DNA of 63,649 nt from an uncultured Alphaproteobacteria bacterium (GCA_944390225.1 CALXPB010000002.1:1-63649); one strand, 5' to 3'. Counted from the stretch's first letter, positions 33,711 through 42,908 are shown. Program-made: numbers and translations. The notes: a model not told the origin generated them from the letters alone.

Positions 33711-35249
33711 TTATTCTTCTCCCTGCGTTATACCATAAGCCAATTCACGCGCTTTCATTATAACGCGACCGGCCAAACGCGAGCTCATTGTATCTTCACC
33801 TAAAATTTCTATCAGTTCGTCCGTAGACAAATCTGCTAAATCTTCCAAAGATTTTATACCAGATTCACCTAATTGCATTATTACAGGACGTTTTATGAAA
33901 TCAAAGTTTAATAAGTCATCAGACATACCTAATTTATGCCCTTCGTCCTTATAATCTTGTTCTTGTTTCGTCAAATAGGCCTTTGCACGATTTTGTAATT
34001 CTGTCGCCAATTCCGCGTTAAAGCCTTCTATGCTTTCTAATTCTGCTCTGTCAACAAAAGCGATTTCCTCAATGGTTCTGAACCCTTCTGTTATCAGTAA
34101 ATGAGCCAACATTTCATCAACGTCTAAACCTTTTATGAACAATTCTGTTTTTTCTTTGACTTCCTTTGTACGACGTTCTTGTTCTTCGGCTTCACTCATA
34201 ACATCAATGTTCCAACCGGTTAACTGAGACGCTAAACGAACGTTCTGCCCGCGACGTCCAATTGCCAAAGACTGCTGATCTTCATTTACAACTACCGCAG
34301 CACTACGAGTATCTTCATCTACTATTATCTTTGCGACTTTTGCGGGCTGCATCGCATTTACTATAAACACCGCAGGATCTTCTGAATATAAAATAACGTC
34401 TATTTTTTCACCGTGGCATTCGTTAATAACAGGCTGAATTCTAGTACCCTTGATACCAACCGTCATACCGACTGCGTCAATAGACGGATCTTGCGTTTCA
34501 ACCGCTATTTTTGCATGACTACCTGGTGCACGCGCAACAGATTTAATCTTAATCACACCCTCGTAGATTTCGGGAACTTCTTGCACAAATAATTTTTCCA
34601 TAAACATAGGATGCGTACGAGTTAAAAAAATCTGCGGTCCAGAATTAGAACGTGCAACATCCATGATTAAAGCACGAACACGATCACCAACCGCTAATTT
34701 CTCGCCAGGGATAAGTTCTGTCCCTTTTATATAACCTTCTGCCTTACCATTAATATCCACAAAAACGTTTCCAAACTCGATACGTTTTACGACTCCACTT
34801 ACAATATCGCCTATATTGTCTTTAAATTCTTCATATTGACGCCCTTTTTCTGCATCACGAACGCGAGCCGTCATAATCTGACGCGCAGTCTGAAACGCCA
34901 TACGTCCGAATTCTGGTTCTGGTAACGGATCTTCTACAAACTCACCGACAACAGGACTTTTCGAATATTTCTTCGCCTGTTCAACAGTCAGCATTGTGTT
35001 TGCATCATATTCTTCACCTTTGGATTCTGGCGACTCGATAACTTCAAACAAACGTTTTACATGTATCGCACCGTTTTTACGGTCAATTTCAGCAATAATG
35101 TTAAATTCCTCGCCATACTTGTGCTTTGCAATTTTTGCTATTGCAGCCTCTAACGACTCTATAACAATATCGCGTTCAATCTGCTTTTCCTGTGCCAATG
35201 AATCAATCGCCAACAACAAATCTTGACGAGGCATAGAAACAAAAGACAT
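33711..35249 (-). CDS. nusA: transcription termination/antitermination factor NusA
   Basis: Encodes 512 aa. NusA binds RNA polymerase and shapes pausing, termination and rRNA antitermination. It has an N-terminal domain (about 1-130), an S1 domain around GVVKRIEFGNVFVDINGKAE, two KH domains, and a C-terminal helix-hairpin-helix repeat region (about 400-512). The start ATG at 35249 has AAGGAG six bases before; the overlapping ATG at 35252 is less well spaced. A structured leader lies upstream. rimP, usually upstream, is not here. Confidence 0.96.
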   Translation of the reverse strand: MSFVSMPRQDLLLAIDSLAQEKQIERDIVIESLEAAIAKIAKHKYGEEFNIIAEIDRKNGAIHVKRLFEVIESPESKGEEYDANTMLTVEQAKKYSKSPVVGEFVEDPLPEPEFGRMAFQTARQIMTARVRDAEKGRQYEEFKDNIGDIVSGVVKRIEFGNVFVDINGKAEGYIKGTELIPGEKLAVGDRVRALIMDVARSNSGPQIFLTRTHPMFMEKLFVQEVPEIYEGVIKIKSVARAPGSHAKIAVETQDPSIDAVGMTVGIKGTRIQPVINECHGEKIDVILYSEDPAVFIVNAMQPAKVAKIIVDEDTRSAAVVVNEDQQSLAIGRRGQNVRLASQLTGWNIDVMSEAEEQERRTKEVKEKTELFIKGLDVDEMLAHLLITEGFRTIEEIAFVDRAELESIEGFNAELATELQNRAKAYLTKQEQDYKDEGHKLGMSDDLLNFDFIKRPVIMQLGESGIKSLEDLADLSTDELIEILGEDTMSSRLAGRVIMKARELAYGITQGEE

Positions 35250-35276
35250 CATTTTCTCCTTGTTTATATCTTTTAC

Positions 35277-35321
35277 CGAAAAGGCGGGGTTTTTCAACCC
35301 CGCCCTTAAAAAACTTTTAAG
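35277..35321 (-). promoter_or_regulatory. terminator-like hairpins in the nusA leader
   Basis: On the minus strand a hairpin GGCGGGGTT/AACCCCGCC (35283-35304, 9 bp, 4-base loop) is followed by TTTTC, so it resembles a short terminator. Upstream CTTAAAA/TTTTAAG (35305-35321) forms another stem. Both lie between the predicted transcription start (about 35325) and the nusA ribosome binding site, so they would act as an attenuator. No upstream minus-strand gene is available that this could terminate. Confidence 0.55.
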
Positions 35322-35331
35322 AACACTTTTA

Positions 35332-35360
35332 TTAATAACACCGAATCGGATAAAATGCAA
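35332..35360 (-). promoter_or_regulatory. promoter of nusA-infB
   Basis: On the minus strand TTGCAT (35355-35360), a 17-base spacer and TATTAA (35332-35337). The start near 35325 gives a leader of about 75 nt. Confidence 0.55.
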
Positions 35361-35413
35361 GAATTTTCTGCATATTATCAAAGTTTTTTATACTGATTTT
35401 TTATTAAATATAT

Positions 35414-35442
35414 TTGACGGTATCGATTTTGGGCTTTATACT
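35414..35442 (+). promoter_or_regulatory. lptF promoter, leaderless
   Basis: TTGACG (35414-35419), a 17-base spacer and TATACT (35437-35442), with the ATG at 35450 seven bases further on. The upstream in-frame TTG is itself the -35 box, so it is not the start. Confidence 0.7.
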
Positions 35443-35449
35443 GCGAAAT

Positions 35450-36508
35450 ATGAAGATATTAAATAAATATTTTACGCGTCAGTTAACCGCAATTTTCATA
35501 ATGCTATTGCTAGTTTTAACTGGTTTGGCATGGATGGTACAAATAATGTCCATGATGAAATTTTTATTAAATTATGGAATAGAATTGACGAATTTTTTAG
35601 GTCTGACCATACTTATGGTACCATTTATAATATCTATAATCGTACCGTTTGTAACATTCATTGCGGTAATATTCGTTTATAATAAATTAATAACAGATAA
35701 TGAAATAACTGTCATGGCAGCATCTGGGTTGTCTCCCGGTCAAATCGCAAAACCAGCACTGATTGTTGCAACAGTATTAACAGCACTTCATTTATGTCTG
35801 AATCTTTGGATAGTACCTATAACACAAGCAAGTTTCTATAATACACAATGGAATTTGAGGTACGGACTTGCCCATATGAAACTACAAGAAGCCGCATTTA
35901 CTCAGTTAACGAAGGGTTTGGTAGTATACGTAGATAAAGTTTCTGGACACGATTTATCTCAGGTCATGCTGTCTGATATGCGCGACAAGAAATCACCTAT
36001 TACAATTTTCGCAGAAAAAGGAAAATTAGTTTCAACGACTCGGGGGCTTTCTATCGTGATGACGAATGGTTCATTGCAAGCGAATGGCGATACTATGACA
36101 ACGGGAACATTTGACAGTTTTGACATGGATTTAAACGTAGCAGAAAAAGAAGGCGAATCCGCATTTAAAGTACGTAGAATATCTACAAAGTCATTAATAA
36201 AAGAAATATTAGACTCACCTTCTGAAAAACAACACAAAATGGTATTAGCAGAATTATGCAGTCGTTTTCTGGGACCATTGATGAATATTATATTAGTTGC
36301 ATTATGCACAGTAATATTATTACGAACATCTTTATTGCGTAGACGAGCCAGCATGGCACCTGCACTTGCGGTAGGGGCGATGGCAGTAACGATGTCGTTA
36401 TTTATGTCAGTATCTAATATGATCGGCAGTTTAACAGAATTTGGTTTATTAACTTTGACTTTGTTTATTGCATTGGCAGGAACTTTATTTATACTATTTA
36501 AAAAATGA
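35450..36508 (+). CDS. lptF: LPS export permease LptF
   Basis: Encodes 352 aa of the YjgP/YjgQ family. LptF and LptG form the inner-membrane permease that extracts LPS. Helices lie near the N-terminus (about 13-36, 48-78, 95-117) and the C-terminus (about 270-350). A periplasmic beta domain lies between. lptG, usually next, is missing here, and lptD follows with a four-base overlap. The start is placed by the promoter (leaderless). Confidence 0.9.
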   Translation: MKILNKYFTRQLTAIFIMLLLVLTGLAWMVQIMSMMKFLLNYGIELTNFLGLTILMVPFIISIIVPFVTFIAVIFVYNKLITDNEITVMAASGLSPGQIAKPALIVATVLTALHLCLNLWIVPITQASFYNTQWNLRYGLAHMKLQEAAFTQLTKGLVVYVDKVSGHDLSQVMLSDMRDKKSPITIFAEKGKLVSTTRGLSIVMTNGSLQANGDTMTTGTFDSFDMDLNVAEKEGESAFKVRRISTKSLIKEILDSPSEKQHKMVLAELCSRFLGPLMNIILVALCTVILLRTSLLRRRASMAPALAVGAMAVTMSLFMSVSNMIGSLTEFGLLTLTLFIALAGTLFILFKK

Positions 36509-38523
36509 AGAAAATAAGTCTATTTTTTATATTTATATTATTCTTGCTTGCATGCCCCGCATACGCGTTATCTATTGACGTAGATACGCCGAAAACTATA
36601 ACCGCTGACAAAATAGAATACGATTTGAAAACAGAAACTATAAAAACATCTGGCGATACAGAAATTGTAAATTCAACAGGTCAGCGTATGACTTTAACAG
36701 ACTCGTACCTTTCAAAAGATGGTTCCAGTCTTACCGGCGATGATATAAAACTCTGGTTAGGTAGTCATGTGTATATAGAATCAGATAACATTATTCGCGA
36801 GGAGGACGAAACAATTGCTTTGAATGCAACATTCACGGCTTGCGATGACTGCGACGCATACGGAGACGCATGGAAAATATCTACGCAAAAAATAGTTCAT
36901 GACATGAATGACAAAATGCTACGTTTTTATAACCCTGTATTATGGGCGTACGACATACCTATTTTTTGGTTGCCTTTATTTGAAATGCCAGATCCAAGCG
37001 TAAAGCATAAAACCGGCTTTTTAACTCCTGATTTTGAATCTACCAATAATATGGGAACGCAGATAAATATACCTTTGTATATCGCTATCTCTGATACACA
37101 TGATATGACACTTACCACTTCGTATATCACGAAAGAGAACCCTTTATTTCAATTAGAACATAGATTAAATATGTCTCATTCAGAATACAGAACGCATGGT
37201 GCATTTACGCATAACAAAGCCGGAGAAAATCGGTGGTATATTTTTAATAACGACGTAATCGAACTCGGTGAATATGCTCGTGCGACTGTTTTTTTAGAAA
37301 GGGCATCAGATAAAACATTTTTACAAAAATATGGTTTTTATGGTGATCAACCGTATTTGGACTCTGGTGCAACTTTGGAGATTTTCGGACAATCAAGTTA
37401 TGTTGTTGCAGATGCTCATATTTTTCAAGAATTAAGAAGTACCTATGGAAATTATTCTGCTCCATCCGGTAATATTTTACCTAATATCCGCGGGGTATAT
37501 CAGACCGCACCGATATATAAAGAAACCTATGCTACGTTAAGCACTGATATTCTGGGTATATCTGGGGAAACAACCTCGTCTCAACGTATAATAGGCGATG
37601 CCCGTATAACATCTCCATGGACAATATGGGGTGGCAATAGGATTACTGCCAGCATTTCTGCTCGTTATGATTTATATAATTTTGATAATACAGAGATGAT
37701 TGATCATCAGGCTTTTTCTGGACTAAAAAACCGTTTTCTACCTAGCGGTTATTTGGAATGGGGATTGCCTTTATTCAAGCCTTCTGATACATGGACACAG
37801 GTCATAGAACCAAAGGCACGAATAACTGTTATGCGACATACAGACGAAGACCAATTTATGTTAAACAACGATTCTGCGGGGGCTTTTTTATCTGACACAA
37901 CATTATTTTCTGATAACCGTTTTGCAGGTTTAGACTTATGGGAAAACGGCACTTACGCTGATTATGGTGTTAGATGGGTGGCATTTAATAAAAACGGAAA
38001 AAATTTTGAGTTATTTCTTGGTCAATCTTATGACTTCAAAGAAAGAGAAACAACCGATCCTAACAGTGGCTTTCATAACGGTGCATCAGACTATGTAGGA
38101 AGAATAGAATATAATAACATGAAATGGATTGATCTTAACAGCAGATTCAGATTATCACAGACAGATTTGTCATTACGTCACGTGGAAACGACTGGTGTAA
38201 TTGGGAACTCGCGCAATTATATAAACGTCGGTCACATATGGTCTCAGCAGTTTATAGATGCGTATACAGAAGCAGAAAGTATTAACGAAATGACGGCAGG
38301 TTTTGGCATACAAATAATGGATAGATGGGCTTTAAGATTTAATTCAATATATAACATGACTTATGGACAGTTTCAAAGACATAGTGGCGGTTTATTTTAT
38401 ACCCACCCGTGTTATTACTTGTCTATTGAGTATCGTCATGATAATGCTATAAAAGAAGATTATGTCGGGACAACAACATTCCAATTTAGATTCGGAATGA
38501 GCATTGACGGTCAAAGATATTAA
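36505..38523 (+). CDS. lptD: LPS-assembly protein LptD
   Basis: Encodes 672 aa. LptD is the outer-membrane barrel that inserts LPS. A signal peptide (about 1-22, PAYA) precedes an OstA/jellyroll-type N-domain (about 25-125: ITADKIEYDLKTETI and later strands). A long barrel follows, ending in FRFGMSIDGQRY rather than a terminal Phe. Two Cys (CDDC, about 112-115) may represent a disulfide like that needed in E. coli LptD. Overlap with lptF implies coupling. lptE is not recognised here. Confidence 0.92.
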   Translation: MKKISLFFIFILFLLACPAYALSIDVDTPKTITADKIEYDLKTETIKTSGDTEIVNSTGQRMTLTDSYLSKDGSSLTGDDIKLWLGSHVYIESDNIIREEDETIALNATFTACDDCDAYGDAWKISTQKIVHDMNDKMLRFYNPVLWAYDIPIFWLPLFEMPDPSVKHKTGFLTPDFESTNNMGTQINIPLYIAISDTHDMTLTTSYITKENPLFQLEHRLNMSHSEYRTHGAFTHNKAGENRWYIFNNDVIELGEYARATVFLERASDKTFLQKYGFYGDQPYLDSGATLEIFGQSSYVVADAHIFQELRSTYGNYSAPSGNILPNIRGVYQTAPIYKETYATLSTDILGISGETTSSQRIIGDARITSPWTIWGGNRITASISARYDLYNFDNTEMIDHQAFSGLKNRFLPSGYLEWGLPLFKPSDTWTQVIEPKARITVMRHTDEDQFMLNNDSAGAFLSDTTLFSDNRFAGLDLWENGTYADYGVRWVAFNKNGKNFELFLGQSYDFKERETTDPNSGFHNGASDYVGRIEYNNMKWIDLNSRFRLSQTDLSLRHVETTGVIGNSRNYINVGHIWSQQFIDAYTEAESINEMTAGFGIQIMDRWALRFNSIYNMTYGQFQRHSGGLFYTHPCYYLSIEYRHDNAIKEDYVGTTTFQFRFGMSIDGQRY

Positions 38524-38537
38524 AAAAGGAAAGAGAA

Positions 38538-39359
38538 ATGAAAAAAATTGCTTTTGCTATAATTTCTTGCGTTCTTAGCGTATCTGCACTAGGCGCCAGT
38601 ATTGTTGCAAGTGTAAACGGGGTACCAATTACAGATACAGATATAACAGCACGTACGACATTAATGAATAAACAAGGACAGACATCCACAGATAATAGAA
38701 GACAGGCATTACAAAATATTATCGATGATAATGTAAAAATATCTTATGCTTCAAATTTTAACGCTGTTCCAGATGATGACGATGTAAAAAAAGAACTAAA
38801 AAAAATGAATCTTGGTGAATTATCTGCATCCGAACGGGCAATGGCACTATCTGCATTAAAAGCCGAGATAGCATGGCAAATAATTGTTGCCAGAACGATT
38901 CTCCCTACCATAGAAGTATCAAACGAAGAAATAATCGCAGAAAAAAATGAATTAGCACGTCAACATGGGCTTCCGATTGAAATGACGTTAATAAGACTAA
39001 TTGATATTCCAGCAGATGTTGCCACAAAACTTACTAAACCCAAAAGTTGCGATGATGCCATGGAAATGGCAGAAGAACTTGGTGGAGCACCGCAGAAATT
39101 TACAGCACTGCAATATGAATTATCGGAAGATATTCGCGAACGCGTTGCGACATTGCCCAAATTAACTTGGTCGCCCGTAGTTGATAAATCCGTTTTATTG
39201 GTATGCAATTCCAAGAAAACGGACGAGTATGGTAAATTAGACGATATAATCAAACAAAACGCTATGTACAAACAAGCAATGTTCATCGCTGATCAGCAAC
39301 TAAAACAATTACGACGCAAAGCCGTTATTGTAATAAACGACGATAGATACAAATTATGA
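38538..39359 (+). CDS. surA: SurA-like periplasmic chaperone
   Basis: Encodes 273 aa. A signal peptide (about 1-19) is followed by VASVNGVPITDTDI, the SurA N-terminal signature, and helices. The C-terminal part is too short and divergent for two parvulin domains. A SurA-type role in outer-membrane protein folding fits its place directly after lptD. AAAGGAAAGAG precedes the ATG. The stop overlaps rlmN by four bases. Confidence 0.82.
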   Translation: MKKIAFAIISCVLSVSALGASIVASVNGVPITDTDITARTTLMNKQGQTSTDNRRQALQNIIDDNVKISYASNFNAVPDDDDVKKELKKMNLGELSASERAMALSALKAEIAWQIIVARTILPTIEVSNEEIIAEKNELARQHGLPIEMTLIRLIDIPADVATKLTKPKSCDDAMEMAEELGGAPQKFTALQYELSEDIRERVATLPKLTWSPVVDKSVLLVCNSKKTDEYGKLDDIIKQNAMYKQAMFIADQQLKQLRRKAVIVINDDRYKL

Positions 39360-40456
39360 AACCCGTTCTTTTTAACTTTACCGATAGCGAACTGGTTGAA
39401 TTCTTGGAAAAGCAAGGGCAACCAAAATTTCGTGCAAAGCAAATTCGCGAATGGTTATTGCGCGGTGCGCCCGATTTCAATTCTATGAAAAACTTGCCTG
39501 AAAAATTACGTAAAGATTTAGATACGAATGCTCAAACTCTGCCGGTAAAGATAGTAAAAAAACTTGAATCTTCTGACGGTCAGACAACAAAATTCTTGCT
39601 TGAATTACACGATAAAGAACAAATAGAATGCGTACTGATGCGAACAAGTTACGGCAATAGCATATGTGTAAGTTCTCAGGCGGGGTGCGCAATGGGCTGT
39701 AAATTCTGTGCCAGTACTCTACTGGGACTAAAACGCAATCTGACAGTAAATGAAATATTCTCGCAAATTCTGGTTGCACAATGGGAATTACGAAACGATA
39801 AAAATTCAGAACGGTCAATTCATCCAAACGGTGACGCTAATAATGGCGATGTATCTCATATTGTTGTTATGGGAACTGGGGAACCTTTACAAAACACGGA
39901 AAATGTTATTGGTTTTATAGAGCGCGCTAATAAAGATATGGGTATAGGCTGGCGCAAGATAACGGTCTCTACTTGTGGAATTGTACCAGGAATTAAAGAT
40001 TTAACTGCTTGGGGCAGACCTATAAACCTTGCGATATCCCTGCATGCACCAACAGATGAATTACGCAGTCAAATTATGCCGATTAATAATAAATACAAAC
40101 TATCCGAAGTATTGGATGCCGCTTTTGAATTTTCAAACTTGCATAATCGCCAACTGATGATAGAATATATATTGCTTGGTAAAAAGAACGATAAAGGCAA
40201 AACAGAACTCTTTAACTGTACGCCGGAATATGCAGAAAAGTTGTCTGAATTATTAAAAGACAAAAATTGTATGGTAAACTTAATTCCTTGGAACGCCGTT
40301 GATGAACGTGATTTTGCCTCGCCTTCTGGTAATGCGGTTCATAGATTCCAAGACATTTTAATAAAAAATGGAATACACACTAGAATAAGACGTGAACGCG
40401 GGCAGGATATAGGGAGTGCTTGTGGGCAATTGCGTCTGAACAATAAAAAGGAATAG
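39356..40456 (+). CDS. rlmN: dual-specificity RNA methyltransferase RlmN
   Basis: Encodes 366 aa. RlmN is a radical SAM enzyme that makes m2A in 23S rRNA (A2503) and tRNA. The [4Fe-4S] motif is CAMGCKFC with Cys111, 115 and 118. The second catalytic Cys lies near the C-terminus in GSACGQLR. A stretch around 150-170 (RNDKNSERSIHPNGDANNGD) looks like an insertion. It overlaps surA by four bases and is followed two bases later by a TIM-barrel gene. Confidence 0.96.
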   Translation: MKPVLFNFTDSELVEFLEKQGQPKFRAKQIREWLLRGAPDFNSMKNLPEKLRKDLDTNAQTLPVKIVKKLESSDGQTTKFLLELHDKEQIECVLMRTSYGNSICVSSQAGCAMGCKFCASTLLGLKRNLTVNEIFSQILVAQWELRNDKNSERSIHPNGDANNGDVSHIVVMGTGEPLQNTENVIGFIERANKDMGIGWRKITVSTCGIVPGIKDLTAWGRPINLAISLHAPTDELRSQIMPINNKYKLSEVLDAAFEFSNLHNRQLMIEYILLGKKNDKGKTELFNCTPEYAEKLSELLKDKNCMVNLIPWNAVDERDFASPSGNAVHRFQDILIKNGIHTRIRRERGQDIGSACGQLRLNNKKE

Positions 40457-40458
40457 AT

Positions 40459-41202
40459 ATGAAATTACGTTATATAACCTGCTCTGACCCACGTGAAGAT
40501 ACACCCGTTGAAGATATTTTAAAACTGTCGCAAATTGCACCAAATGTAGAAATAGCCGTACAAGTACATCATTCAAAAATGTCTTTTGATATGCCAAGGC
40601 GCAAATGGTTTGAAACGCTTCTGAAAGAATCTTTATCCATGCCAACAGCACCAAATCTTGCCGCGCACGTAAACTTAGACTGGTGTGATAAGTTTTGCCA
40701 AGGAATTTTAGTACCCGATTTATTGGATTTATTCTTTTTACTTCGTGAAGATGGTATGCCCGCGATTCGCCGTTGGCAAATAAATATACACGGCAGTAAA
40801 ACAAAATTATTTAAAACAGAAAACATTGGTAAATTAATGAAAAATTATCCTAATCGTGAATTTATTTTTCAATATGGAGCATCTGAATACCACAGAATGC
40901 AAAGGCTTGATAAAAACGCCGCAAACTTCTCGTTATTGTATGATACATCAGGTGGTGCGGGCAAACTGACAAAGAACTGGCGCGCACCTTTATTTGAGAA
41001 ACATCCACAAGGTTATGCAGGTGGCCTGTCACCAGAAAATGTTGTACAAAACCTTGATAAAATTTCAAAAGTTGCAGGTAGTCGCACAGATATATGGATT
41101 GATGCAGAAGGGAAATTAAAAACACCCGGTACAAAAACATTTGATATAAATCGTGCAAAACAATATATAAATGCCGCACTAAACTGGCAAAAGACAAAAT
41201 AA
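40459..41202 (+). CDS. TrpF-like TIM-barrel protein, paralogue 1
   Basis: Encodes 247 aa. Features match phosphoribosylanthranilate isomerase (TrpF): an early Cys (MKLRYITCSD, Cys8), a later Asp in LLYDTSGGAGK corresponding to the catalytic Asp and GGTG loop, and the phosphate-binding GYAGGLSPENV and DIWIDAEGKL turns. No other trp gene is nearby, so the substrate need not be PRA. It starts two bases after the rlmN stop and is followed by a closely related second copy. The family assignment is inferred from motif order. Confidence 0.75.
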   Translation: MKLRYITCSDPREDTPVEDILKLSQIAPNVEIAVQVHHSKMSFDMPRRKWFETLLKESLSMPTAPNLAAHVNLDWCDKFCQGILVPDLLDLFFLLREDGMPAIRRWQINIHGSKTKLFKTENIGKLMKNYPNREFIFQYGASEYHRMQRLDKNAANFSLLYDTSGGAGKLTKNWRAPLFEKHPQGYAGGLSPENVVQNLDKISKVAGSRTDIWIDAEGKLKTPGTKTFDINRAKQYINAALNWQKTK

Positions 41203-41213
41203 AAGAAAACTGG

Positions 41214-41963
41214 ATGAAGTTACGCTATATAACCTGTTCAGACATCAGAGAAGATATACCTGTAAATAAAGCAATAGATTTATTACGCGTATCACCAAAA
41301 GCAGAACTGGGCATACAAGCGCATTACCCAAGTATGTGCACTGGCATGCCACGCAGAATTTGGCTTGAAGAACTATTAAAAAAGTCTGATACTTTTTTTA
41401 ACCCGTTAAACATTGCACTGCACGTAAATTATGATTGGTGTTCTGATTTCTGTTCTGGAAATATTCCAACAGAACTTAAGTCTTTATTAGACAGAAAGCA
41501 TAAAAATACAGGCAGGCCAATAATTAAAAGATGGCAACTAAATTTAGGCGATGGAACGATTATACCAGAAGCTAAAGACATTTCCGGCATAATAAAATCT
41601 TATCCTTATCTGGAATTTATATTTCCATATAATAACAATTACAAATTACAAAATTTCATAGAAAACCTACATAAAACTGGGGTTAATTTTTCTTTATTAT
41701 TTGACGCATCTTATGGTGCAGGCATCAGTCCTTCATCTTGGGACAAACCTGTTTATCAACAACATCCACAAGGATATGCAGGTGGTCTGTCGCCAGAAAA
41801 CGTTTCAAGAAACCTTGATAAAATTGCAAAGGTTGCAGGCGACAGAACAGATGTATGGATTGATGCAGAGGGTAAATTAATGAAACCCGGTACCAGAATA
41901 TTCGATTTAAATCGGGCAAAACAATACATAAACGCCGCATTAAGATGGCAAAAAACAAAATAA
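41214..41963 (+). CDS. TrpF-like TIM-barrel protein, paralogue 2
   Basis: Encodes 249 aa and clearly shares ancestry with the preceding gene: same start (MKLRYITCSD), HPQGYAGGLSPENV, and the same ending RAKQYINAALRWQKTK. The first Cys and the Asp of LLFDASYGAG are kept. The middle (about 60-135) diverges most, so substrate specificity may differ. It lies 11 bases downstream, presumably a tandem duplication in one operon. Confidence 0.75.
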   Translation: MKLRYITCSDIREDIPVNKAIDLLRVSPKAELGIQAHYPSMCTGMPRRIWLEELLKKSDTFFNPLNIALHVNYDWCSDFCSGNIPTELKSLLDRKHKNTGRPIIKRWQLNLGDGTIIPEAKDISGIIKSYPYLEFIFPYNNNYKLQNFIENLHKTGVNFSLLFDASYGAGISPSSWDKPVYQQHPQGYAGGLSPENVSRNLDKIAKVAGDRTDVWIDAEGKLMKPGTRIFDLNRAKQYINAALRWQKTK

Positions 41964-41986
41964 AACCCGCTTTTGCGGGTTTTTTC
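41962..41986. terminator. bidirectional terminator
   Basis: AAAACCCGC (41962-41970) pairs with GCGGGTTTT (41975-41983) over four T, ending the TrpF-like genes on the left and the OmpA-like lipoprotein gene on the right. Confidence 0.85.
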
Positions 41987-42634
41987 TTACTTGTTTGGAA
42001 TAATTTTTATTTCCACCCTACGATTTTGCTGGCGCCCTTCGGCAGTTGAATTAGACGCTATTGGATTAGATGAACCTAGCCCCATAATCTCAAATCTAGA
42101 AGACTTTACACCCTGCCCTTGCAAATATGCCGCAACCGCACTTGCGCGTTGTTGCGACAAAGTCTGATTGTATTGTGCTGTACCTGTGCTATCTGTATAA
42201 CCTAAAACCATTACTGTTGAATTATCATACTTGTTTAATACCTTTGCGACAGAATTCAATGTTGAATAGAACCCTGCATTTATATCCGCAGAATCTGTTT
42301 TAAATGTTATATTTCCCGGCATAATCAAACGAATACTATCTCCGTCTCGGATAACGCTTACACCAGTTGACGCCAATTCTTGACGTAATTCGGCCTCCTG
42401 AACATCTAGGTAATAGCCAACACCGCCACCCAGCGCAGCACCAGCCAAACCACCAACCAATGCCCCTGTACCACTATTTTTTGATACCAAAGCACCTGTT
42501 GCAGCACCCGTTGCAGCACCTATTGCGGTTCCCCATACTGCTTTTGACGTCTGCGCCTCGCCAGTATAAGGGTTAACCGTTGCACACGCGCTTAACATAG
42601 AAGCAATCATTAAACCTGCTAATAATTTTTTCAT
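41987..42634 (-). CDS. glycine-zipper/OmpA-domain lipoprotein
   Basis: Encodes 215 aa. The lipoprotein signal ends in LSAC (Cys at about 17). A Gly/Ala-rich glycine zipper (about 35-75: GTAIGAATGAATGAL) precedes an OmpA-like peptidoglycan-binding domain (about 110-215) with GYTDSTGTAQYNQTLSQQRA and NRRVEIKI. The organisation resembles YiaD-type outer-membrane lipoproteins. GGAG precedes the ATG. It stands alone. Confidence 0.85.
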   Translation of the reverse strand: MKKLLAGLMIASMLSACATVNPYTGEAQTSKAVWGTAIGAATGAATGALVSKNSGTGALVGGLAGAALGGGVGYYLDVQEAELRQELASTGVSVIRDGDSIRLIMPGNITFKTDSADINAGFYSTLNSVAKVLNKYDNSTVMVLGYTDSTGTAQYNQTLSQQRASAVAAYLQGQGVKSSRFEIMGLGSSNPIASNSTAEGRQQNRRVEIKIIPNK

Positions 42635-42752
42635 AAATCATTCTCCTTTCTTTTGACCATACTATTGTAACCATAATATTTAAAAATTTCAAAAAATATT
42701 ATAAGAAAAAACGCCATTTGGATTCGGGGGTTTTTGTCCAACACATTAAAAC

Positions 42753-42776
42753 AAAAAGCCGCAGTTTCCTGCGGTT
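42753..42776 (-). terminator. terminator of tRNA-Val
   Basis: CCGCAG (42759-42764) pairs with CTGCGG (42769-42774). On the minus strand it is followed by CTTTTTGTTTT. Confidence 0.75.
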
Positions 42777-42783
42777 CTAATTC

Positions 42784-42860
42784 TGGTGGATGTTGAGGGA
42801 CTCAAACCCCCGACCTTCTCGGTGTAAACGAGACGCTCTAATCAGCTGAGCTAAACATCC
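42784..42860 (-). tRNA. tRNA-Val (anticodon UAC)
   Basis: The minus strand gives GGATGTT acceptor, TAGCTCAG D-arm, anticodon stem TCTCG/CGAGA with loop TTTACAC (anticodon TAC), T-arm with TTTGAGT, and acceptor AACATCC followed by encoded A-CCA. The length is 77 including CCA. Confidence 0.96.
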
Positions 42861-42874
42861 AAAACAGTGCGCTT

Positions 42875-42903
42875 ATGATAAACCATTTTTTTAACATTGT
42901 CCA
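42875..42903 (-). promoter_or_regulatory. promoter of tRNA-Val
   Basis: On the minus strand TGGACA (42898-42903), a 17-base spacer and TATCAT (42875-42880). The predicted start near 42868 is eight bases before the tRNA 5' end. Confidence 0.6.
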
Positions 42904-42908
42904 GTTTT

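Noticed and set aside
33357..33763. Reading frames opposite the N-terminal region of infB
   Set aside because: They mirror the Arg/Glu/Ala-rich coding strand and have no signals.
35414..35450. LptF starting at the upstream TTG
   Set aside because: That codon is the -35 box of a near-consensus promoter.
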